Assembly: GCA_014843695.1 (NCBI GenBank)
Contig: CM026391.1
Span: 36,521,064 to 36,585,063 of the forward strand
Source of the DNA: Archivesica marissinica
Lineage: Eukaryota; Mollusca; Bivalvia; Venerida; Vesicomyidae
Direction of reading: 5' to 3'
Length of the DNA stretch: 64,000 bases
The notes under the pieces are model-generated. The model was not told where the DNA came from. It did not search any database and saw nothing but the letters and a program-made list of their open reading frames with translations. The position numbers and the translations under genes are program-made. Shown one piece after another: positions 36,711 to 44,819 of this stretch; the stretch's first letter is position 1, and the number at the start of each line of letters is the position of its first letter.

Positions 36711-36959
36711 ATGCACAGTAAACCACGAGGCTTCGCCCGTTACAAAAACAAGCATTTTTTCTTTATTTATGTCTATTCTTCTATAAGGGAGTTTTAGATT
36801 ACACCTGAATGACACTAAATAAAAACATCAACATTTACATATTATCGAAATGTTCGTGTTTGGCAGCATAATTATGTTACTGACAGCGATGACGTAATTT
36901 GCAAACAAATTCCAAAACAGTTGTGGTACGAAAACTGGGCAATTGACGATATATGACGA

Positions 36960-37050
36960 TATATATATTAGGTTGTAAGAATGCGGACTTTTATTATTAC
37001 ATGTATATATAGTGTTGTAAATGGATGGGCGGTCTTTGTTATTAGTTTAA
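36960..37050. repeat. Isolated remnant of the 41/43-bp array
   Basis: TATTAGGTTGTAAGAATGCG, then TTATTATTACATGTATATAT, GTGTTGTAAATGGATGGGCG and GTCTTTGTTATTA are two diverged units of the array that ends 1 kb upstream. AT-rich intronic sequence without features precedes it (36719-36959). Confidence 0.75.
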
Positions 37051-37154
37051 TCATAATTTATTGCATTCATTATATATAATTATACAATGTACATGAATTG
37101 TAACAATATATTGAAGCAAATGGGTTGGGCCTCACGTTTGAACAACATTAGTTA

Positions 37155-37340
37155 AAGGTCCGGAGTTCGAGCCCCGCTGGAGCTGTTACGATTGTGCCCT
37201 TAGGCAAGGCTTTTAATTTCCACGTTGCCTCTTCTCTCCCTCGTGGCGATGGGTTCCATCAGGAATGAGGTCCCGAGAGTGATTAATATAAGTTGTATGA
37301 ACGTGTCGAGCTAAAATAAATTTGTATAAACTAACATTAG
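37155..37340 (+). mobile_element. SINE C, 5'-truncated
   Basis: It begins within the head (GGTCCGGAGTTCGAGCCCCG) and continues with CCCTTAGGCAAGGC, CACGTTGCCTCTTCTCTCCC, GTTCCATCAGGAATGAGGTC, GAGAGTGATTAATATAAGTT and CTAAAATAAATTTGTATAAA. The first half of the tRNA-like part is missing. Confidence 0.87.
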
Positions 37341-37363
37341 TTACAACCTTCCCCAAAAGTCTA

Positions 37364-37625
37364 GATTGTAACAAACACAAACGCTTGAATACAAGGATTG
37401 TAACAAACACAAACGCTTGAATACAAGGATTGTAACAAACACAAACGCTTGAATACAAGGATTGTAACAAACACAAACGCTTGAATACAAGGATTGTAAC
37501 AAACACAAACGCTTGAATACAAGGATTGTAACAAACACAAACGCTTGAATACAAGGATTGTAACAAACACAAACGCTTGAATACAAGGATTGTAACAAAC
37601 ACAAACGCTTGAATACAAGGATTGT
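37364..37625. repeat. 32-bp minisatellite, 8 copies
   Basis: Eight essentially identical units of ATTGTAACAAACACAAACGC plus TTGAATACAAGG. The ORFs on the minus strand in all three frames are periodic artefacts. The lack of divergence suggests a recent expansion. Confidence 0.96.
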
Positions 37626-38000
37626 GCAAACACTTTACTAAATTTGATGATAAGTAATAAAGCATGGGGAAGAGAACAAGAATTTAGAACCAAAAACAAA
37701 CAAAACGACTTGGAAATACACTTGCGAATAGTTACTCAAATTTAGTTTAAACATATTTTATTGCTTTCAAATAACATACATTTACACAGACCGCACACTA
37801 GTTATACAACAAATGAAATGTAACGACTATTATATGAGAGAAACTATTTTCATTTATAAATAGCAAATGGGTGTGGTCACAAGTTTTACCTTCCCCTTAT
37901 ATCAAAAAGATGTAACAGAATGAGCAGACTGTTTCTATGATTCTCTAGAAGTAGCGTACATAGTTATTGGAATATAAGAATCAACTGATTTATTTATTGT
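37626..38000. other. Intronic stretch without recognisable features
   Basis: AT-rich sequence between the 32-bp array and SINE C; nothing identifiable. Confidence 0.5.
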
Positions 38001-38237
38001 GGAAGTCGTGATAGCGCAGTGGATGCGCGTTAGCTTCAGGTCCGGAGTTTGAGCCCCGCTGGAGCCGTTACGAGTGTGCCCTTAGGCAAGGCATTTAAAT
38101 TCCACGTTGCCTCTTGTCTCTCCCTCATGGCGATGGATTCCATCAGGAATGAGGTATCGAGAGTGATTAATATAAGTTGAAATAACCTGCTTCTCAATCG
38201 AGCTAAAATAAATTTGTATAATTTGTATAAACTAACT
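38001..38237 (+). mobile_element. SINE C, full length
   Basis: The head is GGAAGTCGTGATAGCGCAGT, then GGATGCGCGTTAGCTTCAGG (slightly shortened between A and B boxes) and CCGGAGTTTGAGCCCCGCTG. The body and tail are as in the other copies, ending GCTAAAATAAATTTGTATAA with the last part repeated. Confidence 0.92.
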
Positions 38238-38481
38238 GATTTATTAATATCAATGTAAAAACAAATAGAAAAGACAAAACAAATATATGACTTTTATTGT
38301 ATATCTATTTTTATTAACAAAAACTCTAATCAAATGCTCCACCGTACAAAGTTCCCCAGCCAACCATACCCGTCACCACACCTGGACATAAATTGTCGCA
38401 TGAGAGCAGCCTATATAAGTATATATACACATATATACAGATCATGTATTTATTTATTCAGCATATATTTGCTTAGCTTGT

Positions 38482-38868
38482 TGGAAGTGTGCACATGTCA
38501 TGCCACTGTTCAAAAAGGATGAGCGCGATATTCCATCAAACTATAGACCTATCTCCTTTATTAGTTGCGTAGGAAAAGTAATGGAACGTGTTATGTTCAA
38601 ATATGTATATAACTTTGCACGAGAATGGAATAATATATCAAAGATAATCAGGTTTCCTCCCCGGACATTCAATAGTGACATATATAACCAAATGTGTAAA
38701 GCTTTAGATGAACGTAAATCAACTTGTATTTTATTCTGCGATTTTAGTAATGCATTTGATCGAGTTTGGCTCAACGGTCTCCTTATCAAACTTCGACATT
38801 ATGGCACTTCCGGAAACAAAATCAAATGGATATCTTAATGAACTGCGACAAAAGGCTTGTCATTATAA
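38482..38868 (+). pseudogene. LINE (non-LTR retrotransposon) reverse-transcriptase fragment, frameshifted and truncated
   Basis: The frame starts WKCAHVMPLFKK at 38482, then NYRPIS and, further on, FCDFSNAFDRVW, which is the RT block with the first catalytic Asp, followed by GLLIKLRHYG. These are in the usual order for Jockey/CR1/I-type RTs. After KIKWIS there is a stop. Homology continues in a second frame (YLNELRQK) and then a third (RLVIIN) before ending abruptly near 38868. The catalytic YxDD block, the endonuclease and the 3' end are absent, so this is a dead fragment. It lies 1.2 kb upstream of MAML exon 2 in the same orientation. I cannot assign a clade. Confidence 0.88.
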
Positions 38869-38923
38869 ATGTATGTATGTATGTAAGTATAACTGGGGTT
38901 GTAAGCGGGCGGGCTTGTTATTG
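38869..38923. repeat. Remnant of the 41-bp array at the foldback insertion site
   Basis: TGTATGTATGTAAGTATAAC followed by TGGGGTTGTAAGCGGGCGGG and CTTGTTATTG aligns with the 41-bp unit at 32046. The last six bases TTATTG are the target duplication of the foldback element. Confidence 0.7.
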
Positions 38924-39901
38924 CCACAGGGATTCGGCACGTTTGGGGGTACTAGTATATATATTTAAGTACAGGGATTCTACTCTGTGGGATGTCAGAT
39001 TTCGCATCGATCAGTGAAATGGCCCTATCTGAAACAATTTTGTACAAATCTGTCCAAATATAACGCCTATCCCGAGTCGTTATATTGTTCTTCAAATAAA
39101 ACACAACTTTAAGCTGCGTGCATGTATACTTTGCAAACAATTGCCACAGACATTGGCCATAGCAGGTCACATTTCCATACTAGGACACGGGTTCTGTCAG
39201 CAACAACAAAAAATCTTCGACGGGAGAGTTTTAACAGTGAATAACATTATCAATAAAATGTGTTTCCACTAACGTGTAGGTTTATTCGGCAAAAATGTAC
39301 GTCAAAAAGAGATTTCGGAGAATTTTTCAATTTGTTTTGAAAATTTCTCAAGCGGCGCAGTTCGCGTTGAAACGAGCGTTCTGATTGGATTATGATTATT
39401 CTTCATATAAAAACGAACATCTTGTTACATTCTAATAATCCAATCAGAACGCTCGTTTCAACGCGAATTGCGCCGCTTTAGAAATTTTCAAAATAAATTG
39501 AAAATGCTACGAAATCTCTTTTTGACGTACATTTTGCCGAATAAACCTACACGTTAGTGGAAACACATTTTATTGATAATGTTATTCACAGTTAAAACTC
39601 TCCCTTCGAAGATTTTTTTTGTTGCTGACAGAACCCGTGTCCTAGTATGGAAATGTGACCTGCTATGGCCAATGTATGTGGCAATTGTTTGCAAAGTATA
39701 CATGCATGCAGCTTAAAGTTGTGTTTTATTTGAAGAACAATATAAATACTCGGGATAGGCGTTATATTTGGACCGCTTTGTACAAAATTGTTTCAGATAG
39801 GGCCATTTTACTGATCGATGCGAAATCTGACATCCCACAGAGTAGAATCCCTGTACTTAAATATATATACTAGTACCCCCAAACGTGTCGAATCCCTGTG
39901 G
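38924..39901. mobile_element. Intact foldback-type DNA element: ~470-bp inverted repeats, 41-bp spacer, 6-bp target duplication
   Basis: The left arm (38924-39393) starts CCACAGGGATTCGGCACG. The right arm (39435-39901) ends CGAATCCCTGTGG and is its reverse complement with scattered differences. TTATTG flanks both ends (38918-38923 and 39902-39907). Each arm has the landmarks CTAGTATATATATTTAAG, TTTCGCATCGATCAGT, ACGTGTAGGTTTATTCGG and AAGCGGCGCA. The arms differ at fixed positions (for example GGAGAATTTTTC against TAGCATTTTC), so they are not being homogenised. A 72-codon frame without an ATG near its start is open in each arm. No transposase; superfamily unresolved. Confidence 0.9.
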
Positions 39902-39965
39902 TTATTGCATGTATATATTGGGTTAAAAGTGGCAGTCTGTGTTATTACTTGTATCCGCTGTAAGC
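39902..39965. repeat. Remnant of the 41/43-bp array, right of the foldback insertion
   Basis: TTATTGCATGTATATATTGG then GTTAAAAGTGGCAGTCTGTG and TTATTACTTGTAT align with units of the 32216-35960 array. Confidence 0.7.
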
Positions 39966-39997
39966 GGTGATATGACTTATTTCAGTCACCCCCCAAA

Positions 39998-40001
39998 CAC
40001 A

Positions 40002-40036
<35 letters not shown>
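39998..40036. repeat. (ACGC)n microsatellite just before the MAML exon 2 acceptor
   Basis: About nine ACGC tetranucleotides end some 35 nt before the AG at 40070-40071. They lie where the branch point and the upstream edge of the pyrimidine tract would be expected. Confidence 0.95.
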
Positions 40037-40038
<2 letters not shown>

Positions 40039-40071
40039 GTCCGTTATTATTCTATCTTTCCTGTATTTCAG

Positions 40072-42312
40072 AAACGACTAAAACACAAGATAGACAGCAA
40101 CTCTTTAGAAAATCAACAACATCAAATTCAAAATCATCCAGACAATGTGTATCGGTTTGAAGATGACGATGGACCAACTCCTGCTAATGCTCTTGCCACT
40201 TCTACAAGCACCCCAACCGCGGACGGTGGCATATCTTCTAGTGTCTCTGTGCATATAGTTCATCAAATTAATGGAGGCAATTCTCAGCAAGAACAAAAAA
40301 TCTCAACAAATGTGACTGTGAATCAGACGATAAAATCTCAGGCCGATACAGAACCTGATATTCAAACTAGTGTGGAGTGTAAACAAGAGCCAATTGAAGA
40401 CTCTAAAAACCTGTCCAGTGCAAGCGTTAACAATAATAACAACACAGATCTGGACGATTCCGATCTGACTGAGATTTTGAACAGATTTGACGATGACGAT
40501 TTGCCACAGGAGATTATCGATGAATTGAATAAATTTGATGAAATATGTAGACATGTTCAAGATTCTGAAGAAAATGATAGTGGTTTAAAGTCGCCTGATT
40601 CAAGCGGAACTATGTTTGCATCAAATATATATGTGGATCCTAGTCAGACCCAAGGCCAAGTTCGAACCTCGTCGTATAGGGGAACTCAGCCCCATTCTGG
40701 ACAGGCTATGGCTGAAGGTGGATTAGCTGCAGAAACTTTGAAACAATTGGCTGCTCAGCACCAACAGCATCATCCTGGTCAGGAACAGTTTGGTGTGAAG
40801 TCCGCAGTGGATCCTTTTAGTGACCTGTCTGAGACGGGTAACTTTGCTAGGAATGGATACTCGCCACAAGACTATTTTAGTGGTATGCAGAATCGTTCTG
40901 GATCCACGGGTTCGTACCAGGGCCAGCCTAGTGTTAGCTATCAAGGAAAACAAACAGTACCAGCTTACTGCCAAAACAGTAATAAAGAACTTGTACATTA
41001 TCCTCATAATCCGCCCAGTTCTCAAGCGGAGACTGGGCCATCATCTTTACAACAGCTACAAAATCAGGTTGCTCATTTTGACCAAGGGCCTCAAATGGAA
41101 ATTACTCAAACACAACATATGCAAGTCTCTGATGGTTCTCATCGGATGCAGATGTCTCAAACACAGCATGTTCAACTTCGTCAACCTTTCCCAAACATTT
41201 CACTAACTCAGCAACAGGGATTTGCCGTATCCCCACCGAATGTGGTTCCAAATACTTCACAGTCTCAGGCATATATGCCAAGTGATCAGATGACTTTACA
41301 ACAACAACAACAACAGATGATGCAGAGTAAGCTGCAGTCTGACCAAAGACAGGCACACATGCAACAGTACATGAATAGACCTCCGCCAGAATATAAAATG
41401 CAGCATAGTATGAACGGGGGTTTGCCCTCAAATAGCATGGGACCAAACCCCTTACAGACAATTCAAAATATGGTGAATCAAACGAATACTCACCAAAATC
41501 AGGGTTATTCATCTGTTAAAAGTGAAGCTAGTGAAATGCAAAATGGCATGCGGACTGCTCAAATGACAGCCATGCAACAACAACAACAACAACAAATGGG
41601 CATGACAATGACTCCGAATCAACTGAATTACTCAAACCAGTCCATGCAAAGACAGGCATCGTTCCCGGGTACAATGTCTCACCATATGGCTGTGAGATCT
41701 CAGAGACCCACAAACGCCCCTACGTACACTAGTGCAATTATGAGAAACCAAAGACCCCCTAATGTAAATATTGGACCCGATGGATTAAACATCTCACAGC
41801 CTATAGTAGGCAATCCTCGCCAGACACAGGAGTGGCCACGTGGTATGAATCCTATGACAGCCCATAGTGTGAGACAGTGTGTCCCCACAACATCCGCGAG
41901 TATGATGCAGTATAGGTCGTTTTCATCAGACGGTCAGTCTGCTAGCGCCGCACAGATGCAGATGCACCATCAAAGCCAGAGAACGATCCAGATGGACCCC
42001 ATGCAGTCTCAGCAAGGCATGGCGATGCATAATAGTGCGCATGCGCAGCAAATGATGATGCAGCAGCAACGACTGCAAATGACACAACAACATATGGGCC
42101 AAAGTACACACACGAGGCAAACTCCGCCATATGGGATGACATCGCAACAAGGAGGCACGTTTTCCCAACCAAGCACCTCTCAAGAAGATATTCTAAATCT
42201 TTTGGACACTGCACCAAATCAAAATACGGATTTCTACGATGTTCCCACAACAGGAGGGGCATCGGAAGCTAATTGGTACGATATTGAAGACATTCTAGGC
42301 AATCAAAAGTGA
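40072..42312 (+). CDS. MAML: Mastermind-like (MAML) exon 2: acidic and Gln/Met-rich transactivation region to stop
   Basis: These 746 codons plus TGA complete the protein at about 830 residues (vertebrate MAMLs are roughly 1000-1200). The exon starts AAACGACTA after TTTCAG in phase 0, matching exon 1. Visible features: an acidic segment (EDDD near 114-117); an amphipathic acidic block from about residue 210 (DLDDSDLTEILNRF, then DDDDLPQEIIDELNKF) that could be the p300/CBP-binding activation domain; long Gln/Met/Ser/Pro-rich low-complexity sequence with short poly-Gln runs near 41299 and 41577; a VKSE sumoylation-type motif at residues 566-569; and a C-terminal acidic-hydrophobic motif, WYDIEDILG, at 819-827. 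There is no enzyme domain. Role by family: nuclear co-activator on the CSL-Notch complex. Minus-strand and other-frame ORFs here are shadows. There is no clear AATAAA soon after the stop; the first lies at 42966, inside a SINE. Confidence 0.93.
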   Translation, partial: KRLKHKIDSNSLENQQHQIQNHPDNVYRFEDDDGPTPANALATSTSTPTADGGISSSVSVHIVHQINGGNSQQEQKISTNVTVNQTIKSQADTEPDIQTSVECKQEPIEDSKNLSSASVNNNNNTDLDDSDLTEILNRFDDDDLPQEIIDELNKFDEICRHVQDSEENDSGLKSPDSSGTMFASNIYVDPSQTQGQVRTSSYRGTQPHSGQAMAEGGLAAETLKQLAAQHQQHHPGQEQFGVKSAVDPFSDLSETGNFARNGYSPQDYFSGMQNRSGSTGSYQGQPSVSYQGKQTVPAYCQNSNKELVHYPHNPPSSQAETGPSSLQQLQNQVAHFDQGPQMEITQTQHMQVSDGSHRMQMSQTQHVQLRQPFPNISLTQQQGFAVSPPNVVPNTSQSQAYMPSDQMTLQQQQQQMMQSKLQSDQRQAHMQQYMNRPPPEYKMQHSMNGGLPSNSMGPNPLQTIQNMVNQTNTHQNQGYSSVKSEASEMQNGMRTAQMTAMQQQQQQQMGMTMTPNQLNYSNQSMQRQASFPGTMSHHMAVRSQRPTNAPTYTSAIMRNQRPPNVNIGPDGLNISQPIVGNPRQTQEWPRGMNPMTAHSVRQCVPTTSASMMQYRSFSSDGQSASAAQMQMHHQSQRTIQMDPMQSQQGMAMHNSAHAQQMMMQQQRLQMTQQHMGQSTHTRQTPPYGMTSQQGGTFSQPSTSQEDILNLLDTAPNQNTDFYDVPTTGGASEANWYDIEDILGNQK

Positions 42313-42371
42313 TTTCAATTGTTTATATACTCATACTGTTGTTGCTATTCTAAAAGGTATGTTATAATAAG

Positions 42372-42548
42372 TGTGGCGTCCGTGATCCAATGGTAGAGCG
42401 TCGGATTTGGAATCAAACGGTTCGGGTTCGATACTCAGTCAGGCCACGTATGTATTGTCATTGAGCAAGGTACCTCACACACATTGCTTAGTACTGGTTA
42501 ACCGCTATGGTCGGCTAAGCATGCCCAAGAAAACATGTCTAGGTCCCC
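42372..42548 (+). mobile_element. SINE with a distinct tRNA-like head and an A2-type core
   Basis: The head reads GTGGCGTCCGTGATCCAATG, then GTAGAGCGTCGG (A box) and GGTTCGGGTTCGATACTCAG (B box). Acceptor pairing is incomplete, so it is not a functional tRNA. Downstream, AGTACTGGTTAACCGCTATG and CATGCCCAAGAAAAC match the core of SINE A2. It starts about 60 bp after the MAML stop and may be part of the 3' UTR. Confidence 0.75.
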
Positions 42549-42759
42549 GTAAGGGGTTTGACATTAATGGTACATACATACATATACACTGCTCCTTCAC
42601 AAGTGTAGTTATCAACACGACATACGGTTCATTAGGTACTTGACTATTATCACATATATGTTATGCATCTGATCTTGTTTACGTTTTATGCTAACTAGCA
42701 TGCACACGTGCACGTAAGTTGAAACATACCGTATAATATCAACTATACTTAAAATCACG

Positions 42760-42978
42760 TGCTCTTTTTCGCTCTAGGTTCAATCCCACTGGGGGTGTCG
42801 AATTATTTTATGTGAGGAAGCTATCCAGCTCAGCTTGGCTTGCGGTAGGTCGGTCGGTCGATCGACCCGGGTGTGCATCCATGTCTTAGATACTGCTTGG
42901 ATGGGCATTTGTAGCTGGAGAGTCGCCATATGACTTGAGCTATTGATGCAATTCTAAATCCCCAAAATAAACCCTCTA
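42760..42978 (+). mobile_element. SINE A1, head-truncated
   Basis: It begins near TCTAGGTTCAATCCCACTGG (B box). It continues GGGGGTGTCGAATTATTTTA, GAGGAAGCTATCCAGCTCAG, TTGGCTTGCGGTAGGTCGG (with a CGGTCGGTCGATCGA expansion), and GGAGAGTCGCCATATGACTT. It ends AATCCCCAAAATAAACC. Confidence 0.85.
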
Positions 42979-43466
42979 TATTAACAAGGCATGGATGTTC
43001 GTGCTAGGAATCATTAGTTTACGAATCGATAGCTGTGCATTGCAGTGTACAGAAACAAATAAACGAGTGACTAGCAATAGAAGGAATAAATGGAGAAACA
43101 CGTTTTTTATCTACTTCTAAACAATGGAAATAAATTCCCCAATTGCTGTTAGAAGATGATTTTGTGGGATTTACAAACAACTGTTACGAAAGATTTCCAA
43201 TACTTCAAAATGACTGTCATATTAGGTATCGGAGCTTTGGCCTCTTAGATCGTGTATCATGTCATATTAGATATCGGAGCTTTGGTCTCTTAGATCATGT
43301 GGCTTCATACTTATGAAATTATCAGATTTTTATTATGTGAAAGAATTGTGAATCGTTTTTCGTACGCCTTTAGTACGCATGAGGGGATTCAGGCGGAAAT
43401 GCACCCGTTAGTCGTCTTCAACCGGCCTTGCCTATTCTAATGTTTCGGCTATGCTGTGTTGTCCGC
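42979..43466. other. Unassigned stretch with a 50-bp tandem duplication
   Basis: TATCGGAGCTTTGGCCTCTT and TATCGGAGCTTTGGTCTCTT lie about 46-50 bp apart (43227 and 43273), each followed by AGATC and a GT-rich end. Nothing else is recognised. AATAAA motifs occur at 43085 and nearby. Confidence 0.55.
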
Positions 43467-44168
43467 TATTGGGTATTGAAATAGATGCAGTTCACGTGCT
43501 TTCATTAACAGCAATTGGGTATTGAAATAGATGCAATTCACGTGCTTTCATTAACAGCAATTGGGTATTGAAATAGATGCAGTTCACGTGCTTTCATTAA
43601 CAGCAATTGGGAATTGAAATAGATGCAATTCACGTGCTTTCATTAACAGCAATTGGGTATTGAAATAGATGCAGTTCACGTGCTTTCATTAACAGCAATT
43701 GGGTATTGAAATAGATGCAATGCACGTGCTTTCATTAACAGCAATTGGGTATTGAAATAGATGCAGTTCACGTGCTTTCATTAACAGCAATTGGGAATTG
43801 AAATAGATGCAATTCACGTGCTTTCATTAACAGCAATTGGGTATTGAAATAGATGCAGTTCACGTGCTTTCATTAACAGCAATTGGGTATTGAAATAGAT
43901 GCAATGCACGTGCTTTCATTAACAGCAATTGGGTATTGAAATAGATGCAGTTCACGTGCTTTCATTAACAGCAATTGGGAATTGAAATAGATGCAATTCA
44001 CGTGCTTTCATTAACAGCAATTGGGTATTGAAATAGATGCAGTTTGCGTGCTTTCATTAACAGCAATTGGGTATTGAAATAGATGCAGTTTGCGTGCTTT
44101 CATTAACAGCAATTGTGTATGGAAATAGATGCAGTTCACGTGCTTTCATTAACAACAATTGGGTATTG
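43467..44168. repeat. 46-bp minisatellite, 15 copies, each with a CACGTG E-box
   Basis: The unit is GGGTATTGAAATAGATGCAG, then TTCACGTGCTTTCATTAACA and GCAATT. Four variants (GCAGTTCACG; GGGAATTG with GCAATTCACG; GCAATGCACG; GCAGTTTGCG) occur in a regular alternation. Over most of the array this gives a 92-bp and then a 184-bp higher-order period. CACGTG is kept in all but the two GCAGTTTGCG units. Confidence 0.96.
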
Positions 44169-44171
44169 ATC

Positions 44172-44291
44172 GAGGGAGCTGATCACGTGACAGTTAAAGA
44201 GGGAGCTGATCACGTGACAGTTAACGAGGGAGCTGATCACGTGACAGTTAACGAGGGAGCTGATCACGTGACAGTTAACGAGGGAGCTGAC
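44172..44291. repeat. 27-bp tandem repeat, 4.4 copies, GATCACGTGACAG core
   Basis: The unit is GAGGGAGCTGATCACGTGAC plus AGTTAAC. It follows the 46-bp array with no spacer (GGGTATTGATCGAGGGAG). TCACGTGAC is close to the palindromic site of MiT/TFE-type bHLH-zip factors. The short ORFs across it are not convincing genes. Confidence 0.95.
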
Positions 44292-44407
44292 TTGCAAAGT
44301 TATGTGATGAAACAATTGTTTTGAATCTGAATTTGATACATTTTTGCTCATTTATTTCTCGATATATTAACATCATTAGGCTCAATATAAATTTGTAGTT
44401 TACAGTT

Positions 44408-44602
44408 AAACTATTTGTGGTGGAGGACCAAAAGGTGCCCCTGTGTATAATACAGGCACAAACCCAGGCAGAACCATCGACCTAACGTAAGCCAGCTCGA
44501 TAGCTTCATCACATGAAATAATTCGACACCCACAGTGGGATTCGAACCTACATTGGTGAGAGACAAGTGATGTGAAGTAACATTCTGCCACGGAGGCCCT
44601 TC
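44408..44602 (-). mobile_element. SINE A1, minus strand
   Basis: On the minus strand it has GGGCCTCCGTGGCAGAATGT (head), TGTAGGTTCGAATCCCACTG (B box), TGTCGAATTATTTCATGTGA, TGAAGCTATCGAGCTGGCTT and GGTCGATGGTTCTGCCTGGG. This is the best-preserved A1 head-body junction in the window and shows the segment that forms the 31-bp array at 13333. Confidence 0.88.
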
Positions 44603-44819
44603 TATATAAATACACATCTCTTTTAACAACATTTTATTTATAAAGATTCAAGAATTGCATTGACGTACAACTTTGCAACATACATGTAATTATGCAATAT
44701 ATATGGTTAACACGTTATAATATTGTTATCGTTCTACAATGTATATATTCTGTATAACAGTGTCATCCTTAACACCGCATATACTGGCTTGTCTTAAATT
44801 GAAGTTTACATTTTTCATC

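Larger units (their letters stand above)
20597..40071 (+). other. MAML: MAML intron 1 (19.5 kb), repeat-packed
   Basis: The donor is GTAAGT at 20597. The acceptor is TTTCCTGTATTTCAG, ending at 40071. Both sides are phase 0, and the joined frame is open. A large first intron separating the Notch-binding domain from the activation region is a known feature of vertebrate MAML genes. Here the intron holds eight tandem arrays, five SINE copies, at least four DNA-transposon relics, one LINE fragment and one foldback element, listed separately. I found no convincing alternative exon inside it. Confidence 0.85.

Noticed and set aside
21072..37625. CRISPR-like arrays (regular 31-35-bp repeats)
   Set aside because: The units are directly adjacent with no unique spacers, and the context is a eukaryotic intron.
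38500..38838. A host gene of 112 codons
   Set aside because: The motifs WKCAHVMPLFKK, NYRPIS and AFDRVW identify it as a non-LTR retrotransposon reverse-transcriptase fragment with frameshifts.
38924..39901. Flipping of the foldback spacer by recombination between arms (an invertible switch)
   Set aside because: The spacer is inverted between the two copies, but the arm-specific variants are exchanged as well. That is what simple insertion in the opposite direction predicts.
40303..42262. Minus-strand and alternative-frame ORFs across MAML exon 2
   Set aside because: They are shadows of the Gln-rich coding exon and have no independent domain or start context.
42372..42448. A functional tRNA gene after the MAML stop
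   Set aside because: The D and T stems are mispaired, and the sequence continues into a SINE core.
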